Assembly (NCBI GenBank): GCA_030593155.1
Contig: JAUVHT010000040.1
Coordinates: forward strand, 1 to 7,222
DNA: 7,222 bases
From: Candidatus Bathyarchaeota archaeon
GTDB lineage: Archaea > Thermoproteota > Bathyarchaeia > TCS64
Direction of reading: 5' to 3'
The translations under genes were made by a program, and so were the position numbers. How positions within the stretch are numbered: position 1 is the stretch's first letter; each line of letters begins with the position of its first letter. Shown here piece after piece: positions 1 through 5,422 of this stretch. Under the pieces are notes generated by a model. The model was not told the origin of the DNA. It ran no database searches and was given only the letters and a program-made list of their open reading frames with translations.

Positions 1-1
1 C

Positions 2-325
2 CACCCGGAGTGCGAGCCCCAGTTCCAGCTCAAGGCGGACCATATCCTGTCGACGGGGGGCATGTACAGGAGATGCAAAGAGTCCGACGCCGAGGTCTTC
101 ATCATAGCCACCGAGGTCGGCATGGTCGACCGCCTCAGGAGGGAGATACCGGGGAAGAACTTCCTCCCGGCGAGGCGGTACGCCGAGTGTGCGGCCATGA
201 AGAGGATAACCCTGGAGAACACCCTCGAGGCTCTGCTGAATGAGGCCCCCGTGGTAAAGGTGCCTGACGTCATCGCGGGAAGGGCCCGCATCCCCATCGA
301 GCGTATTCTCAAGATGAGCCGCTGA
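2..325 (+). CDS. nadA: Quinolinate synthase NadA, C-terminal fragment (5' end outside window)
   Basis: NadA condenses iminoaspartate with dihydroxyacetone phosphate to give quinolinate in de novo NAD synthesis, using a [4Fe-4S] cluster in the cytosol. The reading frame is open from base 2, and 107 residues to the TGA are visible, roughly the last third of a typical 300-residue protein. The fragment opens with HPEC, the family motif holding the second cluster cysteine. It continues with an STGGM stretch (usually STSGM in the substrate-binding region), the IIATEVGM block, and YAECAAMKRITL, which holds the third cluster cysteine. The first cluster cysteine would lie upstream of the window. The TGA is followed at once by an in-phase TAG-like triplet region and then non-coding DNA. 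About 207 bp separate it from the next gene, so they are probably not co-transcribed. Identification is firm; whether nadB or nadC lies upstream cannot be seen. Confidence 0.93.
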   Translation, partial: HPECEPQFQLKADHILSTGGMYRRCKESDAEVFIIATEVGMVDRLRREIPGKNFLPARRYAECAAMKRITLENTLEALLNEAPVVKVPDVIAGRARIPIERILKMSR

Positions 326-532
326 TAGTCTATTTATCTCCCCCCTGACTTTCTTTCGCCATAGGGGTTCTGGGAGGGCTTTCTCCTGGTCTGAATCCCA
401 TTGTAACATGAACGTCAGTCGGCGAACTAGTTCAGATACCTCCTAACATCGACGATCTGTTGCCGAGTTTGGCTCTGTCCGCGTAAACCCTTTTCGAGGA
501 ACGTATGCCCATATTGGCTGGAAGGGGTAGTC
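326..532. other. Intergenic region between nadA and the beta-helix gene
   Basis: This stretch of 207 bases holds no open frame with coding character and no recognisable RNA gene. A pyrimidine-rich run just after nadA (about 330-358, CTATTTATCTCCCCCCTGAC then TTTCTTTC) could be a weak T-rich terminator. No convincing TATA box is seen at the right distance upstream of the start at 533; CATATTGG near 511 is too close to the start to serve. The region is lower in G+C than its neighbours, as expected for non-coding DNA here. Confidence 0.5.
520..528 (+). promoter_or_regulatory. Ribosome binding site for the beta-helix gene
   Basis: GGAAGGGGT ends four bases before the ATG at 533 and partly matches the archaeal anti-Shine-Dalgarno complement GGAGGTGAT. 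It supports 533 as the start. Confidence 0.5.
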
Positions 533-1054
533 ATGTCAAAGGTCGATTTCGACGGGAAGAAATCCCGGGTGGACGAGTCGGTGTTCCTCGCCCCCGGCTC
601 CTGGGTCATAGGCGATGTGACCATAAAAGAGGGTGGGAACGTCTGGAATGGAGCCGTCATCAGGGGTGACGACGACGCGGTAGAGATCGGGGGCAGAGTC
701 ACAATCCTGGAGAACTGCATCGTGGAGGCCCCCGTGGGCTACCCTGTGAAGATAGGAGACGAGGCCATCGTGTCCCACGGCGCCATCGTCCACGGAGCCA
801 CCGTAGGGGCCGGGGCCCTGGTTGGGATAGGAGCCATAGTCTTGGATGGCGCTGAGGTGGGGGAGGGCTCGATCATCGGGTCAGGGGCGTTAGTCTCGCC
901 AAGGGCCGTGATACCCTCGAACACACTCGCCCTTGGCATTCCCGCGAAGCCTCTCAGGGCTGTCAGAGACAATGAGAAGAAGTCCATCGATAAGGAGCGA
1001 GAGCGAGTCCTCGCGAAAGTAGAGAAATACAAGAAGATCTACGCGAGAGAGTGA
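533..1054 (+). CDS. Gamma-carbonic-anhydrase-like left-handed beta-helix protein with an altered metal site
   Basis: The 173-residue protein belongs to the gamma-class carbonic anhydrase/YrdA/PaaY group of hexapeptide-repeat proteins. Characterised members are trimers that bind Zn or Fe at subunit interfaces, and some hydrate CO2. Hexapeptide turns run from about residue 17 to 127 (for example IGDVTI, VGAGAL, VGIGAI, VGEGSI), followed by the family LGIPAKPLR turn. A charged C-terminal helix (145-173) is usual for the fold. RGD at 44-46 matches the conserved Arg/Asp pair, and His82 and His87 in VSHGAIVHG match the second and third metal histidines. The first metal histidine is replaced by Glu65 (IVEAP, where YrdA has VLHVT), and the nearby catalytic glutamine position is Leu59. 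The acidic loop of Cam is absent, so it is CamH/YrdA-like. It may be a non-carbonic-anhydrase relative. Its stop lies 6 bp from the stop of the opposing nth gene. Confidence 0.9.
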   Translation: MSKVDFDGKKSRVDESVFLAPGSWVIGDVTIKEGGNVWNGAVIRGDDDAVEIGGRVTILENCIVEAPVGYPVKIGDEAIVSHGAIVHGATVGAGALVGIGAIVLDGAEVGEGSIIGSGALVSPRAVIPSNTLALGIPAKPLRAVRDNEKKSIDKERERVLAKVEKYKKIYARE

Positions 1055-1060
1055 TCTCCC

Positions 1061-1708
1061 TCATCCCTCGTTATGGGGAAAGGTGAAGGCCGAGGGGCAT
1101 AGCCCGCTCAGTACGCACTCGCCGCATCTGGGCTTTTTTGCGTCGCAGGCCCTTCTGCCGTGCTCTATGAGCAGATAGTTCACCGCGAGCCACTTCTCCC
1201 GGGGAAAGACAGCCATGAGGTCCCTCTCAATCTTCTCCCTGTTCTTCTGCTCGGTGAGCCCCAGACGCTGGGACAGACGCCAGACGTGGGTGTCGACCGC
1301 GACACCCTCCACGATGCCGAAGGCGTTCCCTAGGACGATGTTCGCCGTCTTCCTGGCCACCCCCTTCAGTCTAGTGAGATCCTCCATCGAGGAGGGGACC
1401 TCCCCCCCTTGCTCTTCGACGATGACCCTGCCGGCCTCCTGGATGGCCTCCGCCTTCCGCCTAAAGAACCCCGAGGACCTGATGTCCTCCTCAAGCTGTT
1501 CCCTCGGCGCGTAGGCGTAGTCCGCGGCCTTCCGGTACTTCTCGAAAAGGGTCTTTGTGACCTTGTTGATCTGCTCGTCTGTGCTCTGGGCCGACAATAT
1601 GGTGGCCACGAGCAAGTCCAGCGGAGTCTCCCAGTTGAGGGAGGTCCCCCTCACGTCGGGGTAGGCCTCCTCCAGTAGGGTGATGATCCTCTCAGCTATC
1701 TCCTTCAT
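1061..1708 (-). CDS. nth: Endonuclease III, DNA glycosylase/AP lyase
   Basis: This 215-residue protein removes oxidised pyrimidines and nicks the resulting abasic site in base excision repair; its length matches the family (about 210). The helix-hairpin-helix is at about 111-126 (LTRLKGVARKTANIV) and holds the catalytic Lys120. The catalytic Asp139 lies in VAVDTHVWRL. The C-terminal cluster motif is complete: Cys188, Cys195, Cys198 and Cys204 with the classical spacing C-x6-C-x2-C-x5-C, ligating [4Fe-4S]. LSAQSTDEQ near 38-46 is the typical substrate-pocket loop. The hairpin reads LKGVA rather than the common LPGVG, a mild variation. GGTG eight bases upstream of the ATG is a plausible ribosome binding site. 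The gene faces the beta-helix gene tail-to-tail with a 6-bp gap, so the two transcripts probably overlap. Its promoter must lie in 1709-1890. Confidence 0.96.
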   Translation of the reverse strand: MKEIAERIITLLEEAYPDVRGTSLNWETPLDLLVATILSAQSTDEQINKVTKTLFEKYRKAADYAYAPREQLEEDIRSSGFFRRKAEAIQEAGRVIVEEQGGEVPSSMEDLTRLKGVARKTANIVLGNAFGIVEGVAVDTHVWRLSQRLGLTEQKNREKIERDLMAVFPREKWLAVNYLLIEHGRRACDAKKPRCGECVLSGLCPSAFTFPHNEG

Positions 1709-1716
1709 CCCGTCGA

Positions 1717-1720
1717 CACC
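1717..1720 (-). promoter_or_regulatory. Ribosome binding site for nth
   Basis: On the minus strand GGTG lies eight bases before the ATG of nth and matches the core of GGAGGTGAT. It supports the chosen start. Confidence 0.4.
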
Positions 1721-1787
1721 CGAAAAACTGGAGATGCATCCGTCGACCCCTCTGACACGTCATGCAGTATCTGCCTTCCAGCGAGTC

Positions 1788-1820
1788 GCCTTTAAATTTA
1801 ATGGGAAATACCCTTTAAAA
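1788..1820 (-). promoter_or_regulatory. Candidate nth promoter region with an imperfect inverted repeat
   Basis: Two palindromic TATA-like boxes, TTTAAATTTA (1791-1800) and CCTTTAAAA (1812-1820), lie upstream of nth. Between them TTAATGGG (1798-1805) and CCCTTTAA (1811-1818) form an imperfect inverted repeat around position 1808. Either TATA box could serve nth on the minus strand, giving a 5' leader of roughly 60-80 bases. Because the boxes are palindromic, direction cannot be read from sequence alone, and the inverted repeat could be an operator. Confidence 0.4.
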
Positions 1821-1847
1821 TCCCACATTTCACCTTCTAACATGTCA

Positions 1848-1863
1848 GAAAAAAGTTTAAATT
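1848..1863 (+). promoter_or_regulatory. Archaeal promoter (BRE + TATA) for the broken 1891 locus
   Basis: A purine-rich BRE-like GAAAAAA (1848-1854) sits directly before GTTTAAATT (1855-1863). A start about 26 bases downstream of the TATA centre would fall near 1885, a few bases before the ATG at 1891, giving an almost leaderless transcript. This is the best-formed archaeal promoter in the window, yet it drives a disrupted locus. Confidence 0.55.
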
Positions 1864-1890
1864 AGGGTTGTCTTCCCATCGAAGGACCAG

Positions 1891-2007
1891 ATGACTACAT
1901 CCGAACCCCTTGACAGCCTCAAGGAGATGATAAGGGAGGCCATTATCAAGATCTTCCCTTCGACAAAGGTCGAATTGGAGGAGATCAAGGACGAGGTGTG
2001 GGCATGA
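1891..2007 (+). CDS. Unrecognised 38-residue ORF, probably the 5' part of a broken gene
   Basis: The ATG at 1891 follows a well-placed archaeal promoter and an AAGGA at 1882-1886. The peptide is charged and helix-prone: it starts MTTSEPLDSLKEMIREAIIK and ends KDEVWA. It has no membrane segment and no motif I recognise. Codon choice is compatible with coding but less strongly G/C-ending than in neighbouring genes. Its TGA overlaps an ATG at 2004 (ATGA) in the next frame, where the transporter remnant lies. Either it is the N-terminal part of the former gene joined to the C-terminal part by an internal deletion, or it is an independent small protein. I favour the first, with low certainty. Confidence 0.35.
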   Translation: MTTSEPLDSLKEMIREAIIKIFPSTKVELEEIKDEVWA

Positions 2008-2183
2008 TCCTTCCGCCCCACTAAATCGTACCCTTCAGCATCGGCGGCATCATCAGGTGGTACACCGACAGGAGATACGGGTAAGAGTTCTACGGTGAGA
2101 AGGGCAGGCTGATAGTGACGAGGCTGATGGCCAGCTCGTTGATCGTCCAGGTCGTCATGACCATCCTGACGAACTTCGTGTGA
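1998..2183 (+). pseudogene. C-terminal remnant of an OPT-family oligopeptide transporter with two in-frame TAA codons
   Basis: In the frame containing the ATG at 2004 the translation reads VGMILPPH, stop (TAA 2022-2024), IVPFSIGGIIRWYTDRRYG, stop (TAA 2082-2084), EFYGEKGRLIVTRLMASS, LIVQVVMTILTNFV, then TGA at 2181. This resembles the last two membrane segments of OPT (oligopeptide transporter) proteins: a G-x-x-LP stretch, an I-GG-hydrophobic-R turn, a charged loop with E/K/R, then a small-residue-rich helix where relatives have ASGLIAGE. Between the stops nearly every codon ends in C or G, so the segment was under coding selection until recently. The full family has over 500 residues and more than ten membrane helices; here everything upstream is missing. 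I infer an internal deletion plus nonsense mutations. Sequencing error could explain one stop but is unlikely to explain both plus the missing body. The intact amidohydrolase starts about 80 bp downstream. Confidence 0.55.
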
Positions 2184-2224
2184 CTGCAACAGGGTTCTCT
2201 ACCCTCCCCCCGCATATGCAAGTG

Positions 2225-2237
2225 TTTTATGAATAAA
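2225..2237 (+). promoter_or_regulatory. Candidate TATA box of the amidohydrolase
   Basis: TTTTATGAATAAA is the only AT-rich box between the transporter remnant and the amidohydrolase. A start about 26 bases downstream of its centre would fall near 2255, which lies after the ATG at 2246 but before the ATG at 2264. No BRE-like purine run precedes it, so it is a moderate match. Confidence 0.4.
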
Positions 2238-2253
2238 GAGCATCTATGTTCCC

Positions 2254-2257
2254 GGAG
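2254..2257 (+). promoter_or_regulatory. Ribosome binding site deciding the amidohydrolase start
   Basis: GGAG lies six bases before the ATG at 2264, whereas nothing comparable precedes the in-frame ATG at 2246. It favours 2264 as the start. If transcription begins near 2255, part of the site would be absent from the mRNA, so this is not decisive. Confidence 0.4.
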
Positions 2258-2263
2258 ATTCAA

Positions 2264-4039
2264 ATGGATGAATACGATGTTCTGATCAATAACGCTATAA
2301 TCGTGGAAGGAACAGGCCAGAAGGCTTACAAGGGCTCCATAGGCGTCAAGGGAGATAAGGTCGCCTCTTTAGGCAACGTTAAAGGCGACGCAGAGAAAAC
2401 CATAGACGCGAAGGGACTCACTGCGACCCCCGGCTTCATCGACGCCCACAGCCACGCTGACTGGACCCTCATGTGGTTCCCCAAGGCTGAGAGCTACATC
2501 CTGCAGGGGGTCACCACCTTCGTCGGTGGGCAATGCGGGGGTTCTCCCGCTCCCTTGGGCGAGTACATCCGGCTCCCCCGGCCGTTGATGGACCACCTCC
2601 CCGACCTCGATCCCTACAAGTTCTACCCGAAGCAGCCCTACTACCCCCTGGAGCAGGCTAACCAGTGGATGGATGAGATCTTCGGCTGGACCCTTGACTG
2701 GGAGGACATGGAGGGCTACTTCAAGAAAGTCGAGGAGGTCGGCATCTCCATGAACTACGCCCCCCTCGTAGGCCATGGCACAGTCCGGACCAAGGTGATG
2801 GGCCTCGACTACAAGCGCCACAGCACTGAGGAGGAGCAGGCCGGGATGCGGGAGCTCATACACGAGGCTATGAAGCAGGGATGCCTCGGGATGAGCACCG
2901 GCCTCGACTACGATCCCGACGTCTTCGCCGCCCACGAGGAGATCATAGACAGCGTCGGCGTCCTCAAGGAGTACGACGGCGTCTACTGTCCCCACTGGAG
3001 GCGCACGGGCCGAAGGAGGGGCATTGCAGCCGGCCACGTGCCCAACGAGAAGATCACCGCCTTGATGGAGTGCGTTGACGTCTACAACAAGACCGGCGTC
3101 CGCCTCCACTATGCCCACATTTCCACCGGCTGGCAGATCTATCCTACGGCCCCGGACGAACTCGAGGCGGCCAACGTCAAGGCCACCCTCGACATGATCA
3201 CCGAGGACTCGAAAGGAGAGCTGGACATCACGTGGGACGCCATACCCCAGATGACCCGGAGCGGCTTCGCCACGATGCCCTACCTCGCCTCCCTCTATGC
3301 GCCCTGGCTCAGGGAGCTCGGGGGCCTCGAAGAGCTCGGGAAGTGGCTCAAGGTGAAGGACTTCCGGGAAGAGGTCAAGGACGCCATCCGCAGGGGCAAA
3401 TGGTTCATCAGAGTCGCATACAACCCCAACACCAACCCCCGGTGGGCCGACAACATATATGTCCTCAAGAGCAAGGTCCCCGACATCGACGGCAAATCCA
3501 TCGCCCAGATCGCCAAGGAGAGAGAAGCGGACCAGTGGGACACCTGGCTGGACATCATAGCCGAGGACCCCCACTCCCGAGGTGTCACCGGCCAGCTCCT
3601 ACCCAAGGACTGCTACCTCCAGTACTACACCCATCCCAAGGGGATGGTGGGCCTCGACACCAGAGTCTTCGACACCAAGTGGCAGGCAAAGAACCCACCC
3701 TACAGCTTCCCAGGAATCAACACCTTCAGCGCCTTCCCGATGTTCTTCATAAAGTACATGAGGGATGGAGACCCCTTTACACTTGAGGAAGCAGTCGAGA
3801 AAACCTCTACACTGGCTGCCAGAGTTCACAACATCAAGGGTCGGGGCGTCCTCAAGGAGGGCGGCTACGCTGACATCGTCCTCATGGACATCCCGAAGCT
3901 CAAGGTGCTCGGTGATGAGGTGGAGACCCGGAAACATCCGAAGGGGATCGAGTACGTCCTCGTCAATGGCGATGTAGTTGTCAAGAAAGGAAAACACACA
4001 GGCGCCACACCTGGACGGGTACTGACAAAGGAATCCTAG
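2264..4039 (+). CDS. Amidohydrolase of the N-acyl-D-amino-acid deacylase (D-aminoacylase) type
   Basis: From the ATG at 2264 the protein has 591 residues; an in-frame ATG at 2246 would add six. I chose 2264 because it has GGAG upstream and because the family begins with a short (Y)DVLI-NN-IVEGTG strand, seen here at residues 4-18. The metal HxH is His62/His64 in IDAHSHADW. Cys91 in GGQCGGSPAP matches the bridging cysteine of D-aminoacylases (usually GNCG). His171 lies in LVGHGTVR, and GCLGMSTGLDY at 207-216 is a family signature. His244 (CPHWRR) and His285 (LHYAHIS) match the two ring histidines. Asp465 in VGLDTR takes the place of the aspartate in the usual SDG. The C-terminus has the RGVLKEGGYADIVLMD beta-sandwich motif. 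It is about 100 residues longer than typical D-aminoacylases (about 490), with inserts near 98-150 and 385-460. It probably cleaves an N-acylated amino acid or a related cyclic amide in the cytosol; the exact substrate is unknown. Confidence 0.88.
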   Translation: MDEYDVLINNAIIVEGTGQKAYKGSIGVKGDKVASLGNVKGDAEKTIDAKGLTATPGFIDAHSHADWTLMWFPKAESYILQGVTTFVGGQCGGSPAPLGEYIRLPRPLMDHLPDLDPYKFYPKQPYYPLEQANQWMDEIFGWTLDWEDMEGYFKKVEEVGISMNYAPLVGHGTVRTKVMGLDYKRHSTEEEQAGMRELIHEAMKQGCLGMSTGLDYDPDVFAAHEEIIDSVGVLKEYDGVYCPHWRRTGRRRGIAAGHVPNEKITALMECVDVYNKTGVRLHYAHISTGWQIYPTAPDELEAANVKATLDMITEDSKGELDITWDAIPQMTRSGFATMPYLASLYAPWLRELGGLEELGKWLKVKDFREEVKDAIRRGKWFIRVAYNPNTNPRWADNIYVLKSKVPDIDGKSIAQIAKEREADQWDTWLDIIAEDPHSRGVTGQLLPKDCYLQYYTHPKGMVGLDTRVFDTKWQAKNPPYSFPGINTFSAFPMFFIKYMRDGDPFTLEEAVEKTSTLAARVHNIKGRGVLKEGGYADIVLMDIPKLKVLGDEVETRKHPKGIEYVLVNGDVVVKKGKHTGATPGRVLTKES

Positions 4040-4054
4040 GCACCTAAAAACCCT

Positions 4055-4080
4055 ATTTCACCTTTTTTCATTTACATTTT
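4055..4080 (+). terminator. T-rich archaeal terminator after the amidohydrolase
   Basis: Starting about 15 bases after the TAG, the tracts TTT, TTTTTT (4063-4068), TTT and TTTT (4077-4080) follow one another without a hairpin. This is the usual pattern of intrinsic termination by archaeal RNA polymerase. Confidence 0.6.
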
Positions 4081-4106
4081 GAGAACTCCTGATAGTCACC
4101 GATATG

Positions 4107-4120
4107 AATTTTTATTAAAT
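4107..4120 (+). promoter_or_regulatory. Promoter (TATA box) of the small winged-helix gene
   Basis: AATTTTTATTAAAT is a strong archaeal TATA-box match. A start about 26 bases downstream of its centre falls near 4140, leaving a leader of about 24 bases before the ATG at 4164, enough for the Shine-Dalgarno site seen there. Confidence 0.6.
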
Positions 4121-4153
4121 CCCGTCCGTCATCATCTCGTGCAGGTTATCTGT

Positions 4154-4160
4154 GGTGATG
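4154..4160 (+). promoter_or_regulatory. Ribosome binding site for the winged-helix gene
   Basis: GGTGATG matches the core of GGAGGTGAT and ends three bases before the ATG at 4164. It overlaps the earlier in-frame GTG (4155) and ATG (4158), so these are more likely part of the binding site than true starts. Confidence 0.5.
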
Positions 4161-4163
4161 AGA

Positions 4164-4346
4164 ATGAGTGAGAACGCAGAAGCAGTCCTCCAGGCCATGA
4201 AGGACGCCGGGAAGCCGGTGCGGCCCGGGGACGTCGCCAAAGCACTTGGCATCGAGAGCAAGGAGGTCTCCAAGGCCATCAAGGTCTTGAAGAAAGAGGG
4301 GAAGATTCACTCGCCGAAGAGATGCTACTACGCCCCTGTGGAGTGA
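4164..4346 (+). CDS. Small single-domain winged-helix DNA-binding protein (MarR/ArsR-like fold)
   Basis: This 60-residue protein is almost entirely one winged helix-turn-helix. Helix 1 spans about residues 3-15. PGDVAKALG (21-29) is the first helix of the turn, and ESKEVSKAIKVLKKEG (31-46) is a lysine-rich recognition helix. KIHSPKRCYYAP (47-58) forms the wing, with Lys/Arg suited to DNA contacts. There is no ligand or dimerisation domain. Similar stand-alone domains are common in archaea and are usually named MarR-family or HTH regulators without a known target. The start at 4164 was chosen for the GGTGATG before it; in-frame GTG 4152, GTG 4155 and ATG 4158 would add two to four residues. 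It has its own TATA box and T-rich terminator, so it is probably monocistronic. It could regulate either neighbour, or be a general chromatin or RNA-binding factor. Confidence 0.85.
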   Translation: MSENAEAVLQAMKDAGKPVRPGDVAKALGIESKEVSKAIKVLKKEGKIHSPKRCYYAPVE

Positions 4347-4370
4347 CGGACCCTAAGACCATTAAAACAC

Positions 4371-4404
4371 TTTTTCCCTTTCTGATGCCCACTTTTTTTC
4401 TTTG
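4371..4404 (+). terminator. Double T-rich terminator after the winged-helix gene
   Basis: TTTTTCCCTTT (4371-4381) and TTTTTTTCTTT (4393-4403) begin about 25 bases after the TGA, with no hairpin. The paired tracts also separate this unit from the converging aldolase transcript. Confidence 0.65.
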
Positions 4405-4460
4405 TATTAATGCCGACAGGATTAGGACGAAGAAGGCGACAAATATCATGGGGCAGTAAA

Positions 4461-4475
4461 CGAAAGAAAAAAAAG
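4461..4475 (-). terminator. T-rich terminator after the LsrF-like aldolase
   Basis: The plus strand reads CGAAAGAAAAAAAAG, which is CTTTTTTTTCTTTCG on the transcript strand of the aldolase. It lies about 56 bases past the aldolase stop and ends that unit before it reaches the winged-helix gene. Confidence 0.55.
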
Positions 4476-4530
4476 CAAATGTACGCCTGAGCTCTAGATA
4501 TTTTTATTGAAGGGAAAATATGGGTCTTGT

Positions 4531-5328
4531 CTATCCAGCCTCTCCCTTCAGCTGCTGGTAGAGGTCATGGGCCTCCTTCGCTGTCGCACTCTCGTGGATG
4601 ACGCTCCTAACGGCCCTGATCATCGCCACGGCGTGGTCGTTCTGCCAGATGTTCCGCCCCATGATGACGCCGACGGCGCCGTCATGGAGGGCGTCGTAGG
4701 TGGTCTGCAGAGCATCATGCTCGGTGTCCATCTTCGGCCCCCCTGCGATGAGCACCGGGACGGGGCAGCCCTCCACTACCTTCTCGAAGTCCTCGCAGTA
4801 GTAGGTCTTCACAAACCTCGCACCGAGCTCCGCCGCAATGCGGCAGCAAAGAGCCAGGTAGCGGGCATCCCTCTTCTCAAGCTCCTTGCCCACGGCGGTT
4901 ACCGCCAGGACAGGAATCCCGTAGTCCTCGGCTTCGTCCACGAGTTTAGTGAGGTTTTTAAGGGACTGGTGCTCGTGAGGGGCGCCCACGAATATGGAGA
5001 GAGAAAGGGCTGATGCGTTTAGCCTGATCGCTTCTGTAATTGATGTCGTGATGGTCTCGTTCGAGAGATCCTCGCTCAGAATGCTTGACCCCCCGGAGAC
5101 CCTGAGAACGACGGGTGTGTCGATGTCGGGGTTCATGGATGATCGCAGTATCCCCCTTGTGAGCATGAGGGCGTCCGAATATGGAAGCAGAGGCTCCACC
5201 GTCTTCCAGGGATCCTCCAGCTTCCGGGTCGGCCCCAAGAAGTACCCGTGGTCGATAGGGAGAATCAGGGAGCGCCCCGTCTCAGGCCTAATGATCCGCG
5301 ACAATCGGTTCTTCATGCCCCAGTCCAT
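4531..5328 (-). CDS. lsrF: LsrF-like class I aldolase/thiolase (DhnA-type TIM barrel)
   Basis: The 265-residue protein matches LsrF of E. coli along its length. LsrF transfers the acetyl group of phosphorylated, oxidised autoinducer-2 to CoA. Shared blocks are MDWGMKNRLSRI at the N-terminus, LPIDHGYFLGPT (24-35; Asp26, His27), LTRGILRS (56-63), a VLRVSGGSSIL strand, HEHQS-KN (118-125), AVTAVGK, and FVKTYY. Lys174 in FVKTYY aligns with the active-site Schiff-base lysine. Phosphate-binding GG (IAGG at about 194-197) and MGRNIWQ-DH near the C-terminus are also present. A GTG at 5340 would add four residues. I prefer the ATG at 5328 because GGTG lies nine bases upstream and LsrF alignment begins there, although E. 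coli LsrF carries about 30 further N-terminal residues. No luxS or other lsr genes are visible, so the true substrate is probably another phosphorylated keto sugar. It is divergent from a zinc dehydrogenase. Confidence 0.88.
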   Translation of the reverse strand: MDWGMKNRLSRIIRPETGRSLILPIDHGYFLGPTRKLEDPWKTVEPLLPYSDALMLTRGILRSSMNPDIDTPVVLRVSGGSSILSEDLSNETITTSITEAIRLNASALSLSIFVGAPHEHQSLKNLTKLVDEAEDYGIPVLAVTAVGKELEKRDARYLALCCRIAAELGARFVKTYYCEDFEKVVEGCPVPVLIAGGPKMDTEHDALQTTYDALHDGAVGVIMGRNIWQNDHAVAMIRAVRSVIHESATAKEAHDLYQQLKGEAG

Positions 5329-5350
5329 GAGAACACACACCGATATTTTC

Positions 5351-5376
5351 AGGAGTGACCTTGTCTATTAACTCCT
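5351..5376. promoter_or_regulatory. Candidate operator: inverted repeat AGGAGT...ACTCCT
   Basis: AGGAGT (5351-5356) and ACTCCT (5371-5376) are perfect inverted arms 20 bp apart centre to centre, about two helical turns. They lie between the aldolase TATA box and its start, where a bound dimer could block transcription. Six-base arms can arise by chance, so confidence is low. Confidence 0.25.
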
Positions 5377-5378
5377 TT

Positions 5379-5390
5379 CATTTAAAAATG
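5379..5390 (-). promoter_or_regulatory. Candidate TATA box of the LsrF-like gene
   Basis: On the minus strand this reads CATTTTTAAATG. A start about 26 bases downstream falls near 5358, leaving a leader of about 30 bases before the ATG at 5328. Because the core is nearly palindromic, some plus-strand transcription is also possible. Confidence 0.45.
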
Positions 5391-5422
5391 CGGTGCAGGT
5401 GCGATATCCTTCTATGATGAAT

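Noticed and set aside
384..400. GGTCTGAATCCCA, which recalls a tRNA T-arm
   Set aside because: The T-loop consensus TTCRANNC is not met, and no matching acceptor, D or anticodon arms can be built around it.
1709..1749. Direct repeat of CCGTCGAC-CC at 1710-1720 and 1739-1748
   Set aside because: Two short copies built around the common palindrome GTCGAC in GC-rich DNA; no further copies or structure make this more than chance.
2022..2084. Programmed recoding (pyrrolysine or selenocysteine) at the two internal stops
   Set aside because: Both codons are TAA, whereas pyrrolysine uses TAG and selenocysteine uses TGA. The missing body of the gene also points to decay rather than recoding.
2369..3574. 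401-codon open frame on the minus strand, opposite the amidohydrolase
   Set aside because: It lies wholly inside the amidohydrolase, which has clear family motifs. Its translation is a low-complexity run of G, V, L and D with no motif; long antisense frames are expected opposite GC-rich genes.
4410..4490. 26-codon ORF encoding a very basic peptide (MPTGLGRRRRQISWGSKRKK and a short tail)
   Set aside because: Its basic composition follows from purine-rich DNA that also forms the minus-strand terminator. It has no binding site, starts inside a terminator region, and does not match the small basic ribosomal proteins I know.
4507..5013. 168-codon open frame on the plus strand, opposite the LsrF-like gene
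   Set aside because: It is the mirror of a well-supported coding gene, and its translation has no recognisable domain. The TTTTTATT upstream (about 4501-4508) is probably part of the AT-rich downstream region of the aldolase.
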